Shown piece by piece: positions 43,947-52,387 of a DNA stretch of 64,000 nt. Source of the DNA: Variovorax sp. Sphag1AA (GTDB lineage Bacteria > Pseudomonadota > Gammaproteobacteria > Burkholderiales > Burkholderiaceae_C). Within the stretch, counting starts at the first letter, position 1. Each line of letters starts with the position of its first letter. Below the pieces are notes generated by a model that saw only the letters and a list, made by a program, of their open reading frames with translations, was not told the DNA's origin and ran no database searches. The DNA is taken from positions 372,001 through 436,000 of the forward strand of contig NZ_JACHYC010000002.1 in assembly GCF_014192575.1 (NCBI RefSeq), in the 5' to 3' direction. Made by a program: the position numbers and the translations under genes.

Positions 43947-44588
43947 ATGAAGTTCAAGGATCGGCGTGATGCCGGCCGCCGGCTTGCCACGGCGCTCGAT
44001 GCCTGGCGCGGTCGGCCCGATGTGCTGGTGCTGGCCCTGCCGCGGGGCGGTGTGCCGGTTGCATGGGAAGTGGCGCGCGCGCTCGGTGCGCCGCTCGATG
44101 TGCTCGTGGTGCGCAAGCTCGGCTTTCCGGGCCAGGAAGAGTTCGCGATGGGTGCCATCGCGTCGGGGGGCATCCGCGTGATGAGCGATACGGAAGGCGC
44201 CTGGCCGGTCTCCGAACGGCAGCTCGAAGCCATCGTTGCGCGCGAGCAGGCCGAACTGGAGCGGCGCGAACGGCGTTATCGCTCAGGCCGTCCGCCGCTC
44301 GAGTTGGCAGGACGAGTTCTGGTGCTGGTCGATGATGGCCTGGCGACCGGCGCGACCATGAGCGCTGCGGTCAAGGCGGCGCGCTCGGCTGGTCCGAATC
44401 GGATCGTGGTCGCCGTGCCGGTGGCCTCTGTCGAGGCGGTGCAAATTGTGGGCGCGCTCGCTGACGAGGTCGTCTGCCCCTATACGCCGGAGCACTTTCG
44501 CGCGGTGGGCCTGTGGTACGAGGATTTCGCGCAGACGAGCGACGAAGAGGTGGACCTGCTGCTGTCCGGGGCGGCTGGGTCTCAATGA
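43947..44588 (+). CDS. Phosphoribosyltransferase-domain protein
   Basis: The family contains stand-alone type I PRTase domains; many members are annotated only by fold. The 213-residue product has the fold from residue 25 (VLVLALPRGGVPVAWEVA), LDVLVVRKLGFPGQEEFAMG and the PRPP-binding motif VLVLVDDGLATGATM. The acidic ending (DEEVDLLLSG) is usual for this group of uncharacterised PRTases. AAAGGAG at 43935-43941 sets the start 22 bp after the receptor gene. Its stop lies at the edge of the metK terminator on the other strand. Confidence 0.88.
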   Translation: MKFKDRRDAGRRLATALDAWRGRPDVLVLALPRGGVPVAWEVARALGAPLDVLVVRKLGFPGQEEFAMGAIASGGIRVMSDTEGAWPVSERQLEAIVAREQAELERRERRYRSGRPPLELAGRVLVLVDDGLATGATMSAAVKAARSAGPNRIVVAVPVASVEAVQIVGALADEVVCPYTPEHFRAVGLWYEDFAQTSDEEVDLLLSGAAGSQ

Positions 44589-44623
44589 AAAAAAGCCTGG
44601 GGATGCCGGAGCATCCACAGGCT
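44588..44623 (-). terminator. Terminator of metK
   Basis: On the minus strand AGCCTG (44618-44623) and CAGGCT (44594-44599), with inner GGATGC/GCATCC around a 4-base loop, are followed by seven T. The T run overlaps the last base of the PRTase gene. Confidence 0.92.
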
Positions 44624-44648
44624 TCGATGAGGTCGAACGCAGATCGCG

Positions 44649-45830
44649 TCAGAGACCGGCGGCGGCGCGCAAAACGGCGGCCTTGTCGGTGCGTTCCCAG
44701 GTGAACTCGGGCTCTTCGCGGCCGAAGTGGCCGTAGGCAGCGGTCTTGCTGTAGATCGGGCGCAGCAGATCGAGCATCTGGATGATGCCCTTCGGACGCA
44801 GGTCGAAGTGCTCCTGCACCAGCGTGGCGATCTTCTCGTCGGAGATGACGCCCGTGCCTTCGGTGTAGACGGTCACGTTCATCGGGCGGGCCACGCCGAT
44901 CGCGTAGGCGACCTGGATCTGGCACTGGCGCGCGAGACCCGCGGCAACGATGTTCTTGGCGACGTAGCGCGCAGCGTAGGCGGCCGAGCGGTCGACCTTG
45001 CTCGGGTCCTTGCCCGAGAAAGCGCCGCCACCGTGCGGGCAGGCGCCGCCGTAGGTGTCGACGATGATCTTGCGGCCGGTGAGACCGCAGTCGCCCTGCG
45101 GGCCGCCGATGACGAAACGGCCGGTCGGGTTGATCAGGTACTTGGTTTCCTTCAGCCACTCCTTCGGGAGCACCGGCTTGATGATTTCCTCGACGACGGC
45201 TTCGACGAACGAAGACTTCATCTTGGTCGGCGTCTCGCTCTGATCGGGGTGGTGCTGCGTGGAGAGCACGACGGTGTCGATGCTGTGCGGCTTGCCGTCC
45301 ACGTAGCGCATCGTGACCTGGCTCTTGGCATCGGGGCGCAGGAAGGGCAGGCGTCCGTCCTTGCGAAGCTGGGCCTGGCGCTCGACGAGGCGGTGCGCGT
45401 AGTAGATCGGCGCGGGCATCAGCTCGGGCGTCTCGTCGCAGGCGTAGCCGAACATCAGGCCCTGGTCGCCCGCGCCGGTGTTGAGGTGGTCGTCGCTCGC
45501 GTGGTCCACGCCCTGGGCGATGTCGTTGGACTGCTTGTCGTAGCAGACCATCACGGCGCAACCCTTGTAGTCGATGCCGTAGTCGGTGTTGTCGTAGCCG
45601 ATGCGCTTGATGGTGTCGCGTGCGACCTGGATGTAGTCGACGTGCGCGTTGGTGGTGATTTCGCCGGCCAGGACGACGAGGCCGGTATTGGTCAGCGTTT
45701 CCGCAGCGACGCGCGAGCGGGGGTCCTGGGCAAAGATCGCGTCGAGGATCGCGTCCGAGATCTGGTCGGCAACCTTGTCGGGGTGGCCTTCAGAGACGGA
45801 TTCGGAGGTGAAGAGAAAGTCGTTCGCCAT
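44649..45830 (-). CDS. metK: S-adenosylmethionine synthetase
   Basis: MetK makes S-adenosylmethionine from methionine and ATP. From the ATG at 45828-45830 the product has 393 residues, with family signatures [35 protein letters not shown] and [19 protein letters not shown]. The frame is open to 46079, but the extension would cross the structured leader. The ribosome site GGAG (45840-45843) is inside the 3' arm of a hairpin (45836-45885), suggesting control at the leader. Transcription ends at the terminator 44588-44623. Confidence 0.98.
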   Translation of the reverse strand: MANDFLFTSESVSEGHPDKVADQISDAILDAIFAQDPRSRVAAETLTNTGLVVLAGEITTNAHVDYIQVARDTIKRIGYDNTDYGIDYKGCAVMVCYDKQSNDIAQGVDHASDDHLNTGAGDQGLMFGYACDETPELMPAPIYYAHRLVERQAQLRKDGRLPFLRPDAKSQVTMRYVDGKPHSIDTVVLSTQHHPDQSETPTKMKSSFVEAVVEEIIKPVLPKEWLKETKYLINPTGRFVIGGPQGDCGLTGRKIIVDTYGGACPHGGGAFSGKDPSKVDRSAAYAARYVAKNIVAAGLARQCQIQVAYAIGVARPMNVTVYTEGTGVISDEKIATLVQEHFDLRPKGIIQMLDLLRPIYSKTAAYGHFGREEPEFTWERTDKAAVLRAAAGL

Positions 45831-45835
45831 TGAAA

Positions 45836-45924
45836 AAAGCTCCATGCAAGTTGGTTGGCGCGTTGCCAGCCTCATGTGGAGCTTTGGCGAACGCTTTAGC
45901 AGGTTGGGTTTAACGTCGCCCTGC
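45836..45924 (-). promoter_or_regulatory. Structured metK leader with sequestered ribosome site
   Basis: On the minus strand an AAAGCUCCA arm (45877-45885) can pair over 9 bp with UGGAGCUUU (45836-45844). The second arm contains the GGAG ribosome site and runs into six U, so the hairpin can act as a terminator, an SD block, or both. Inside the loop is a UUGGC/GCCAG stem. Upstream, GCAGG/CCUGC (45920-45924 with 45899-45903) closes a hairpin whose loop (GGCGACG, 45914-45920) can pair with CGUUCGCC (45886-45893), a pseudoknot candidate. I could not match it to a known SAM riboswitch class. Confidence 0.5.
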
Positions 45925-46008
45925 AAGTAGTTCCATAACTCGGCGACAATTCGTATTCTATTCGAGCCGCGCCTGTGTTGCGCGCGCGCCATCCTTTCAC
46001 CCCCTGCC

Positions 46009-46902
46009 TTGATGATCACTTTGTTCCGATTGCTCGCGCGCGTGCCGCTGCCCTGGATGCATGCGGTCGGCGGCTGCATCGGATGGCTCGTCTGGTGGTT
46101 GGCGCCGGACTACCGCAGGCGGTTCAAGGAAAACGCCGAGGCGGCCGGTTTCACGCCAGAGCAGTACCGCCCGGCGATTGCCGCGGCAGGCAAGATGGTG
46201 GGAGAGCTCCCGCTGATCTGGTCGCGCCCGCAGGGGCAGAGCCTGCTGCCCCACATCGTTCGTTGGGATGGCATCGAGAAATTTGAGGCAGCACTCGCCG
46301 CGCGCAAGGGCGTGATCCTCGTATCGCCGCACCTGGGCAGCTGGGAGACCTTCGGGCAGGCCGTGGGCGAGCGATTCTTCGAAACCTACGGACCGATCAC
46401 CGCGCTCTTTCGCCCCGCGCGCAAGCAGTTCATGGCGGACCTCATCGCAGGTTCGCGCGATCGACCCGGCCTGCAAACCTTGCCCACCACCGTGGCTGGC
46501 GTGCGCGGCCTGATCCGTACGCTGCGCAACGGCGGCTACACCGGACTCTTGCCGGACCAGGTGCCGCCGCTCGGCCAGGGCGTCTGGGCGCCGTTCTTTG
46601 GTCGCCCTGCCTACACGATGACGCTGCTGCCTCGCCTCGCGCAACAGACCGGGGCCCGCGTTTTCCTGGGCGTGTGCGAACGGCTGCCGCGCGGCGCTGG
46701 CTATGCAATCCGCTTCGAGCCCTTCGACGGTACTGCGATGAGCGATCCAAAGGCCACGCCCGAAGCCGCCGCGACTGCAATGAACGAGGGCATCGAGCGA
46801 CTGATCCGCAGCCTTCCTGGCCAGTACGTCTGGGACTACGCGCGCTACAAGCAGCCGCGCGAAGAGGTCGTGGCGGCCGAGCGCCCGAAGGGTGCGGCAT
46901 GA
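46009..46902 (+). CDS. lpxL: LpxL/HtrB-type lipid A acyltransferase (first copy)
   Basis: These inner-membrane enzymes add a secondary acyl chain to the Kdo-lipid A core. The 297-residue product has one N-terminal hydrophobic segment (IGWLVWWLA), the HX4E catalytic motif in [11 protein letters not shown], the RPARK substrate loop and the LLPDQVPP region. Its stop overlaps the start of a second acyltransferase. Which copy adds the first chain cannot be decided by eye. The gene is divergent from metK; a TTCCAT/TATTCT pair near 45929-45957 may be its promoter. Confidence 0.92.
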   Translation: MMITLFRLLARVPLPWMHAVGGCIGWLVWWLAPDYRRRFKENAEAAGFTPEQYRPAIAAAGKMVGELPLIWSRPQGQSLLPHIVRWDGIEKFEAALAARKGVILVSPHLGSWETFGQAVGERFFETYGPITALFRPARKQFMADLIAGSRDRPGLQTLPTTVAGVRGLIRTLRNGGYTGLLPDQVPPLGQGVWAPFFGRPAYTMTLLPRLAQQTGARVFLGVCERLPRGAGYAIRFEPFDGTAMSDPKATPEAAATAMNEGIERLIRSLPGQYVWDYARYKQPREEVVAAERPKGAA

Positions 46903-47783
46903 GCCTGACGTCGAGACTCGGTATTGGGTTCATGCGCGCACTGGCCCACGTGCCGTTGCCGCTGGTGCGCGGCTTCGGTGCGGCGATGGGGCCTTTGCTC
47001 TATGTGCTCGCAAAATCCCGCCGGCGCGTCGTCGATGCGAATCTGGCGTTGTGCTTTCCCGAGAAGTCGGCCGAGGAGCGCAAGCGCATCGCGCGCGAGA
47101 CCTTCGTCTACGTCGCCCAGTCGTTTCTCGACCGGAGCTGGCTCTGGCACGCGCCTGAACGTGTAGTGGCCAGTCGACTGAAGGTCGTGGGGTCTGCGAC
47201 CGAGATTGATGCGCTCGCCAACGGCAACGAGCCGACCATCCTGTTTGCGCCGCACTTCTACGGCCTGGACGCTGCGGCCACAGCGCTGACGATGCGCACC
47301 CCGCGCCCTTGCACCACGATCTACACGACGCAGCGCGACCCCATGATCGACGCATGGGTCAGCGAGGGTCGCAGGCGCTTCGGTGACGTGAAGACCCTGA
47401 ATCGCGTCGACGGCATCAAGCCGATCGTCGCGGCGCTTCGCAAGGGTGGTGTGCTGTATCTGCTTCCCGACATGGATTTCGGCCGCGACCAGACCGTGTT
47501 CGTGCCGTTCTACGGGGTGCAGGCGGCGACCATGCCGTCGCTCTCGCGATTCGCCCGACTGGGCCGTGCGCGCGTGGTGCCGGTGATTTCGAGGTTCACC
47601 AAGGGTGGCTACGAGATCGAGATGTTGCCGGCATGGAAGGACTTCCCGACCGACGACCTGATGGCCGACACCGCGCTCATGAACGAGCGGCTGCAGGGCT
47701 ACATCGACACGATGCCCTCGCAGTACTACTGGGTGCATCGGCGCTTCAAGACGCGCCCCGAGGGCGAGCCTTCAGTCTACTGA
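46899..47783 (+). CDS. LpxL/LpxM-type lipid A acyltransferase (second copy)
   Basis: This is the second lysophospholipid-type acyltransferase, 294 residues from the ATG at 46899, coupled to the first by ATGA. It has the HX4D catalytic motif in APHFYGLDAAA, then TTIYTTQRDPMID and the LLPDMDFGRDQTVFVPF loop, ending with YYWVHRRFKTRP, a common end of this family. The two copies are only distantly similar, consistent with separate acyl positions on lipid A. Its last 7 bp overlap the convergent hydrolase gene. Confidence 0.93.
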   Translation: MSLTSRLGIGFMRALAHVPLPLVRGFGAAMGPLLYVLAKSRRRVVDANLALCFPEKSAEERKRIARETFVYVAQSFLDRSWLWHAPERVVASRLKVVGSATEIDALANGNEPTILFAPHFYGLDAAATALTMRTPRPCTTIYTTQRDPMIDAWVSEGRRRFGDVKTLNRVDGIKPIVAALRKGGVLYLLPDMDFGRDQTVFVPFYGVQAATMPSLSRFARLGRARVVPVISRFTKGGYEIEMLPAWKDFPTDDLMADTALMNERLQGYIDTMPSQYYWVHRRFKTRPEGEPSVY

Positions 47784-48688
47784 GCCCGCGCGAGAAAGGC
47801 CTTGATCTCGCCCGCGACGAGGTCCGGCTGTTCGTGCACGATCCAGTGCGTCGCGCCCGGGACCTTGCGAACTTCAAGTCGCGGCACATAGTCTTCGAGG
47901 CCATCCAGCAGGCGCGGCAACAACGCCGCATCGTCGAGTGCCCACAGGACCAGGGTGGGCGCAGCCACCGTGAGCCGGTCTTTCGGCAAGGCCGGGATCT
48001 GCGCTGTCTGGCCAGGCATGGCCGGCTTCAGTGGCGTGACGCGGTAGAGGTTGCATGCGCCGGTCAGACCTGCCTGCCAGACCTCCCGGTACTGGTTCTT
48101 GACCTCTTCAGTCAGCCAGCCGAAGCCGTCGGGCCCCGCCTTCATCCGCTCGAAGAACGTCCACATGCGCCGGAAATCGTCTTCGGAGAGCAGCGCCTCG
48201 GCGTCGGGCCGCGCCAGGAAGTTCATGTAGGCGCTCGCAGCCTGTTGCGCCGGGTCGCTCAGCAAATCCCGCGCGAAGGTGCCGGGGTGCGGCGAATTGA
48301 TGATGACGAGCTTTCCGATCCGGTCGGCGTGCTGGTTGGCGTAGCCCCACCCGAAAGCACCGCCCCAGTCATGAGCCACGAGCACGTCGATGCGCCCTTG
48401 TGCGTTCTCGGTGGCGGCAAGTTCCGCGACATCCTGCACCAACAGGTGCGGGCGATACGCCGCCACGTCCGTGGGCGAGCTCGACTTCTCGAATCCGCGC
48501 AGATTCGGCGCCACGCACCGGAAGCCGCCGTTTTCGGGGCGTGCGAAATAGTCCAGCAAGCCGTCCCAGATGAAGGCGGCCTCGGGAAAACCGTGCAGGA
48601 ACACCATCAGCGGGCGCCCAGGTGCGCCGGCCGCACGGCAGCTGAGGGTGGTGCCATTCGGCAAGTCGCGGGTGAAAGTCTCGATCAA
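47777..48688 (-). CDS. Alpha/beta hydrolase (epoxide hydrolase-like)
   Basis: The 303-residue product has the alpha/beta-hydrolase oxyanion motif HGFPE, the nucleophile elbow VAHDWGGAFGW with Asp (the epoxide hydrolase/haloalkane dehalogenase type rather than Ser), a cap region with aromatic residues, and the late His in GATHWIVHEQPD. A substrate cannot be assigned. It overlaps engB by 4 bp and is probably co-transcribed with it. There is no signal peptide, so it is cytoplasmic. Confidence 0.9.
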   Translation of the reverse strand: MIETFTRDLPNGTTLSCRAAGAPGRPLMVFLHGFPEAAFIWDGLLDYFARPENGGFRCVAPNLRGFEKSSSPTDVAAYRPHLLVQDVAELAATENAQGRIDVLVAHDWGGAFGWGYANQHADRIGKLVIINSPHPGTFARDLLSDPAQQAASAYMNFLARPDAEALLSEDDFRRMWTFFERMKAGPDGFGWLTEEVKNQYREVWQAGLTGACNLYRVTPLKPAMPGQTAQIPALPKDRLTVAAPTLVLWALDDAALLPRLLDGLEDYVPRLEVRKVPGATHWIVHEQPDLVAGEIKAFLARAQ

Positions 48689-49401
48689 GGTGTCTCCTTC
48701 GGCTCCTCATCTTCCGGATGGGTCCAGCGCCAGAGCAATTCGGCTGCCTCGTCGACACCTTGTTGCTTGAGCGCAGAGAACAGTTTGACCTCGCCGCCGC
48801 CGGCTTGCAGTCGCACGATGGACAGCACCTTGGCGCCTTCCGAGCGGGTGAGCTTGTCAGCCTTGGTGAGCAGGACGAGGAACTTGAGACCTTGTTCGAC
48901 CCGGGGGCGGATCACTTCGAGCAGGATCTCGTCCAGCTCGGTGAGGCCATGCCGGGGATCACACATCAGCACGATGCCGCGCAGGTTCTCGCGCGTCATC
49001 AGGTAGTTGCCCATCACGCGCTGCCAGCGCAGCTTGGCCTCGCGCGGCACCGCCGCGTAGCCGTAGCCCGGCAGGTCGGCGAGCACGGCATCGTCCACCT
49101 TCTGCTTGCCGACGCCGAACAGGTTGATGTGCTGCGTGCGTCCAGGCGTCTTCGACGCGAAGGCGAGGCGGGTCTGCTGTGTCAGCGTGTTGATCGCGGT
49201 GGACTTGCCCGCATTCGAGCGGCCGACGAAGGCAATCTCCGGCAGGTCGAGCTGCGGCAGGTGCTCGAGTTGTGGTGCGCTCGTGAGGAAGTGGGCAGTA
49301 TGAAGCCAGCCGCGCGCGGTGCGAAAGCGCTCGGCCATCGCCGGGTCGACGGCGGATTTCGTGTGGGGATGGGTGGCCGGCTTGCGCGGCGGGGTGGTCA
49401 T
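48685..49401 (-). CDS. engB: Ribosome biogenesis GTPase YihA/YsxC
   Basis: EngB is an essential GTPase of 50S ribosomal subunit assembly. The 238-residue product has G1 GRSNAGKST, the G3 region DLPGYGYA, the G4 motif TKADKL, and the conserved KTPGRTQHINLF switch I. A 30-residue polar extension precedes the domain. It is divergent from the cytochrome c4 gene, a pairing common in betaproteobacteria. The downstream alpha/beta hydrolase gene starts within its last codons. Confidence 0.96.
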   Translation of the reverse strand: MTTPPRKPATHPHTKSAVDPAMAERFRTARGWLHTAHFLTSAPQLEHLPQLDLPEIAFVGRSNAGKSTAINTLTQQTRLAFASKTPGRTQHINLFGVGKQKVDDAVLADLPGYGYAAVPREAKLRWQRVMGNYLMTRENLRGIVLMCDPRHGLTELDEILLEVIRPRVEQGLKFLVLLTKADKLTRSEGAKVLSIVRLQAGGGEVKLFSALKQQGVDEAAELLWRWTHPEDEEPKETP

Positions 49402-49471
49402 CGATGGGCTTTCCTAGCGGGGCGCCATTGTAGAATCGCCGGGTTTTGCGCCATAAATTCGAGCCCCCGAT

Positions 49472-50140
49472 ATGAAGTTGTTTGCCAATTTTCTGCTTGC
49501 GGCCCTTCTGAGCGCCGTTGTCCCCGTCAGCTTTGCAGCCGACGAACCAACCGAAAAGCCGGCCGCCGCGGCGCCCGCCAAGAAGCCCGATCCGGCCAAA
49601 GGCGAAGCACTCTTCAATACGGCACCCCCCAATGGCCAGGCCTGCGCTTCCTGCCACAACGCAGATGGCAACTCCGCGATCGCGACGAATCCGAAGCTCG
49701 CGCAACAGCATCCTGAATACATCTTCAAGCAGCTCCAGGACTTCCAGTCCGGCAAGCGCAAGAGCGCCATCATGAAGCCGATGGTGGCCGGCCTCTCCGA
49801 GGAAGACATGCGCAACATCGCATGGTTCGTCGGCTCGAAGAAGGTCAAGACCGGCTTCGCCAAGGAAAAGGACCTCGTCACGCTCGGCGAGAAGATCTTC
49901 CGCGGCGGCCTGGCCGATCGCCAGATCCCCGCGTGCGCCGGCTGCCACAGCCCGGACGGCGCAGGCATTCCGTCGCAGTACCCCCGTCTGGGTGGCCAGC
50001 ATGCCGACTACACCGTGCAGCAGCTCACCCTGTTCCGTGATGGCGCTCGCCTGAATTCGCCGCAGATGACCGGCGTGACCGCCAAGCTCAGCGACCGCGA
50101 GATCAAGGCTGTGGCCGACTACATCGCCGGACTGCGCTGA
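49472..50140 (+). CDS. Di-haem cytochrome c4
   Basis: Cytochromes c4 carry electrons in the periplasm to terminal oxidases. The 222-residue product has a signal peptide (ending VSFA-ADE, about residue 22), an Ala/Pro/Lys spacer, and two similar c domains with haem sites CASCH (58-62) and CAGCH (155-159), separated by about 97 residues. Methionine ligands are likely in IMKPM and the matching QMTG. Each domain ends in a MRNIAWFV/IKAVADYI-type helix. A terminator follows, then the cytochrome c assembly genes resB and ccsA. Confidence 0.94.
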   Translation: MKLFANFLLAALLSAVVPVSFAADEPTEKPAAAAPAKKPDPAKGEALFNTAPPNGQACASCHNADGNSAIATNPKLAQQHPEYIFKQLQDFQSGKRKSAIMKPMVAGLSEEDMRNIAWFVGSKKVKTGFAKEKDLVTLGEKIFRGGLADRQIPACAGCHSPDGAGIPSQYPRLGGQHADYTVQQLTLFRDGARLNSPQMTGVTAKLSDREIKAVADYIAGLR

Positions 50141-50188
50141 ATCCCCGCGGTTCGTCGTGAACTAACCGCCGATAACAACCCCAAACAG

Positions 50189-50224
50189 GGCGGGCCGATC
50201 CAGCGAGGATGGCCCGCCTTTTTT
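50189..50224 (+). terminator. Terminator of the cytochrome c4 gene
   Basis: GGCGGGCC (50189-50196) pairs with GGCCCGCC (50211-50218), extended by ATCC/GGAT inside, followed by six T. It separates the cytochrome gene from resB. Confidence 0.93.
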
Positions 50225-50245
50225 CTTTTCAACGGTCCGCGCCTC

Positions 50246-52387
50246 ATGTCGGTTTCCACCCACGGTCTTCGCGTCCGTCACGGCCCCCACGCGGTCCGTG
50301 CGGCGGTGGAACTGCTTTCGTCGATGCGCTTCGCGATCGCGCTGCTGACCATCATCTGCATCGCATCGATCATCGGCACCGTGCTCAAGCAGCACGAGCC
50401 GATCAACAACTACATCAACCAGTTCGGGCCATTCTGGGCCGAGCTTTTCACCACCGCGCGCCTCGACTCGGTCTATAGCGCCTGGTGGTTCCTGTTGATC
50501 CTGGCGTTCCTCGTGATCAGCACTTCGCTGTGCATTGCGCGCAACACGCCACGCATCGTCGCGGACCTGCGCACCTACAAGGAAGGCATCCGCGTGCAGA
50601 GCCTGCGGGCCTTCGGACAGCGCGCTGAAACGCTTCTGGCGGAGACGCCGGACGTGGCGGCCAACCGAATCGGCCAGCTCCTTGTCAGCGGCGGCTGGAA
50701 AGTGAAATTGCAGCACCGGGAGGGCGACGGCTGGATGGTCGCTGCACGCGCGGGTGGTGCGCACAAGCTCGGCTATATCGCAGCGCATAGCGCGATCGTG
50801 CTGGTGTGTCTCGGCGGTCTGCTCGATGGCGACCTGATCGTGCGCGCGCAGACCTGGTTCAACGGCAAGAGCGTCTATACGGGCGGCGGGCTGATCGCGG
50901 ACGTCCCTCCTCAGCATCGCCTGTCGCCGAACAACCCGACGTTCCGCGGCAACATCCTGGTGCCGGAGGGCGCGCAGTCGAGCGTGGCGATCCTCAACCA
51001 GTCCGATGGCGTGCTGCTGCAGGAACTGCCGTTCTCGATCGAGCTGAAGAAGTTCATCGTCGACTACTACTCGACCGGCATGCCCAAGCTGTTCGCGAGC
51101 GAAGTCGTGCTGCACGACCGCGAGACCGGCAAGGAAATCCCCGCGCGCATCGAGGTCAACCATCCTGCAAGCTACAAGGGCATCGAGATCTACCAGTCGA
51201 GCTTCGACGACGGTGGTTCGAGCGTGAAGCTCAAGGCCGTTCCGATGGCCGCCGCTGCCAAGCCCTTCGAGGTCGATGGCGTCATCGGGACCAGCACCGA
51301 GATTACCAACGGCACCGACCGGCTCGCGCTCGAATACACCGCCTTGCGGGTGATCAACGTCGAGAACTTCGGCGAGGGTGGAAGCGGCGCGATGACCAGC
51401 GGCGCCGATGTGCGCAAGGTTGACCTCCGCGGCGAACTCGAATCACGGCTCGGGGCTGCCAACAAGACGAACAAGCCGAAGGTGCTGCGCAACATCGGGC
51501 CCAGCATTGGCTACAAGCTACGCGATGCGGCAGGGCAGGCGCGCGAATTCCAGAACTACATGGTGCCGGTCGACACCGGCGACGGCCAGCCGGTGTTCCT
51601 GCTTGGCGTGCGCGAACGGCCCGACGAGCCTTTCCGTTACCTGCGCGTTCCGGCCGACGACAAGGGCTCGATGGACGATTTCGTCCGTATGCGCGAGACG
51701 CTGGCGGATAGCGCCGCGCGCTCGCGTGCCATCGACCGGTATATCGCGCGCGTGACCGACCCCAAGCGGCCCGAGTTGGCCGAGCAGCTTCGTGTCTCTG
51801 CGGGCCGTGCGCTCGCGCTCTTCGCAGGCGCGGAACGCGCCAAGGCCGACGCAGTGAGCACCGGCGGCTGGCAGGCCATTGCCGAATTCATGGAAGCCAA
51901 CGTGCCGGAAGGCGAGCGCGAACGCGCCGGGGCCGTGTTGGTGCGCATCCTCAACGATGTGCTCTTCGAGGTGCTCAATGTGAGCCGCGAGAAGGCGGGC
52001 CTCGCGGCGCTGCCGGCCGATGAGAAGACGCAGGCCTATCTGACGCAGGCGGTGCTCGCCATCAGCGACGCGCATTTCTATCCGGCGCCGGTCGCGATGA
52101 TGATGACCGACTTCAAGCAGGTGCAAGCCAGCGTGTTCCAGGTGGCGCGTGCCCCTGGCAAGAACGTCGTCTATCTGGGCTGCCTGTTGCTGATCATCGG
52201 CATTTTTGCCATGCTGTACGTCCGCGAGCGCAGGCTCTGGGTGTGGCTCGCGAAGAACGGCGCATCGGCAGACGGTACCGCGGCCACCATGGCTTTCTCG
52301 GTCAACCGCAAGACCATGGACAGCGATCGCGAATTCGAGCATCTCAAGGACAAGCTGCTCGCCATCAGGAAAGACACCGCGTCATGA
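50246..52387 (+). CDS. resB: Cytochrome c biogenesis protein ResB/CcsB
   Basis: ResB is the large membrane subunit of the system II cytochrome c haem ligase. It keeps apocytochrome thiols reduced and works with CcsA. The 713-residue product has two hydrophobic helices near the start (RFAIALLTIICIASIIGTVL and SAWWFLLILAFLVISTSLC), a third around residue 175 (GYIAAHSAIVLVCLGGLLDG), a large periplasmic domain and a last helix near the C-terminus (VVYLGCLLLIIGIFAMLYV). Its stop overlaps the ccsA start by 4 bp. Confidence 0.95.
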   Translation: MSVSTHGLRVRHGPHAVRAAVELLSSMRFAIALLTIICIASIIGTVLKQHEPINNYINQFGPFWAELFTTARLDSVYSAWWFLLILAFLVISTSLCIARNTPRIVADLRTYKEGIRVQSLRAFGQRAETLLAETPDVAANRIGQLLVSGGWKVKLQHREGDGWMVAARAGGAHKLGYIAAHSAIVLVCLGGLLDGDLIVRAQTWFNGKSVYTGGGLIADVPPQHRLSPNNPTFRGNILVPEGAQSSVAILNQSDGVLLQELPFSIELKKFIVDYYSTGMPKLFASEVVLHDRETGKEIPARIEVNHPASYKGIEIYQSSFDDGGSSVKLKAVPMAAAAKPFEVDGVIGTSTEITNGTDRLALEYTALRVINVENFGEGGSGAMTSGADVRKVDLRGELESRLGAANKTNKPKVLRNIGPSIGYKLRDAAGQAREFQNYMVPVDTGDGQPVFLLGVRERPDEPFRYLRVPADDKGSMDDFVRMRETLADSAARSRAIDRYIARVTDPKRPELAEQLRVSAGRALALFAGAERAKADAVSTGGWQAIAEFMEANVPEGERERAGAVLVRILNDVLFEVLNVSREKAGLAALPADEKTQAYLTQAVLAISDAHFYPAPVAMMMTDFKQVQASVFQVARAPGKNVVYLGCLLLIIGIFAMLYVRERRLWVWLAKNGASADGTAATMAFSVNRKTMDSDREFEHLKDKLLAIRKDTAS

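Noticed and set aside
45836..45924. Assignment of the metK leader as SAM-II
   Set aside because: A GCUAAAG and a pseudoknot-like pairing looked similar, but the order of strands and loop lengths do not fit the SAM-II consensus as I know it.
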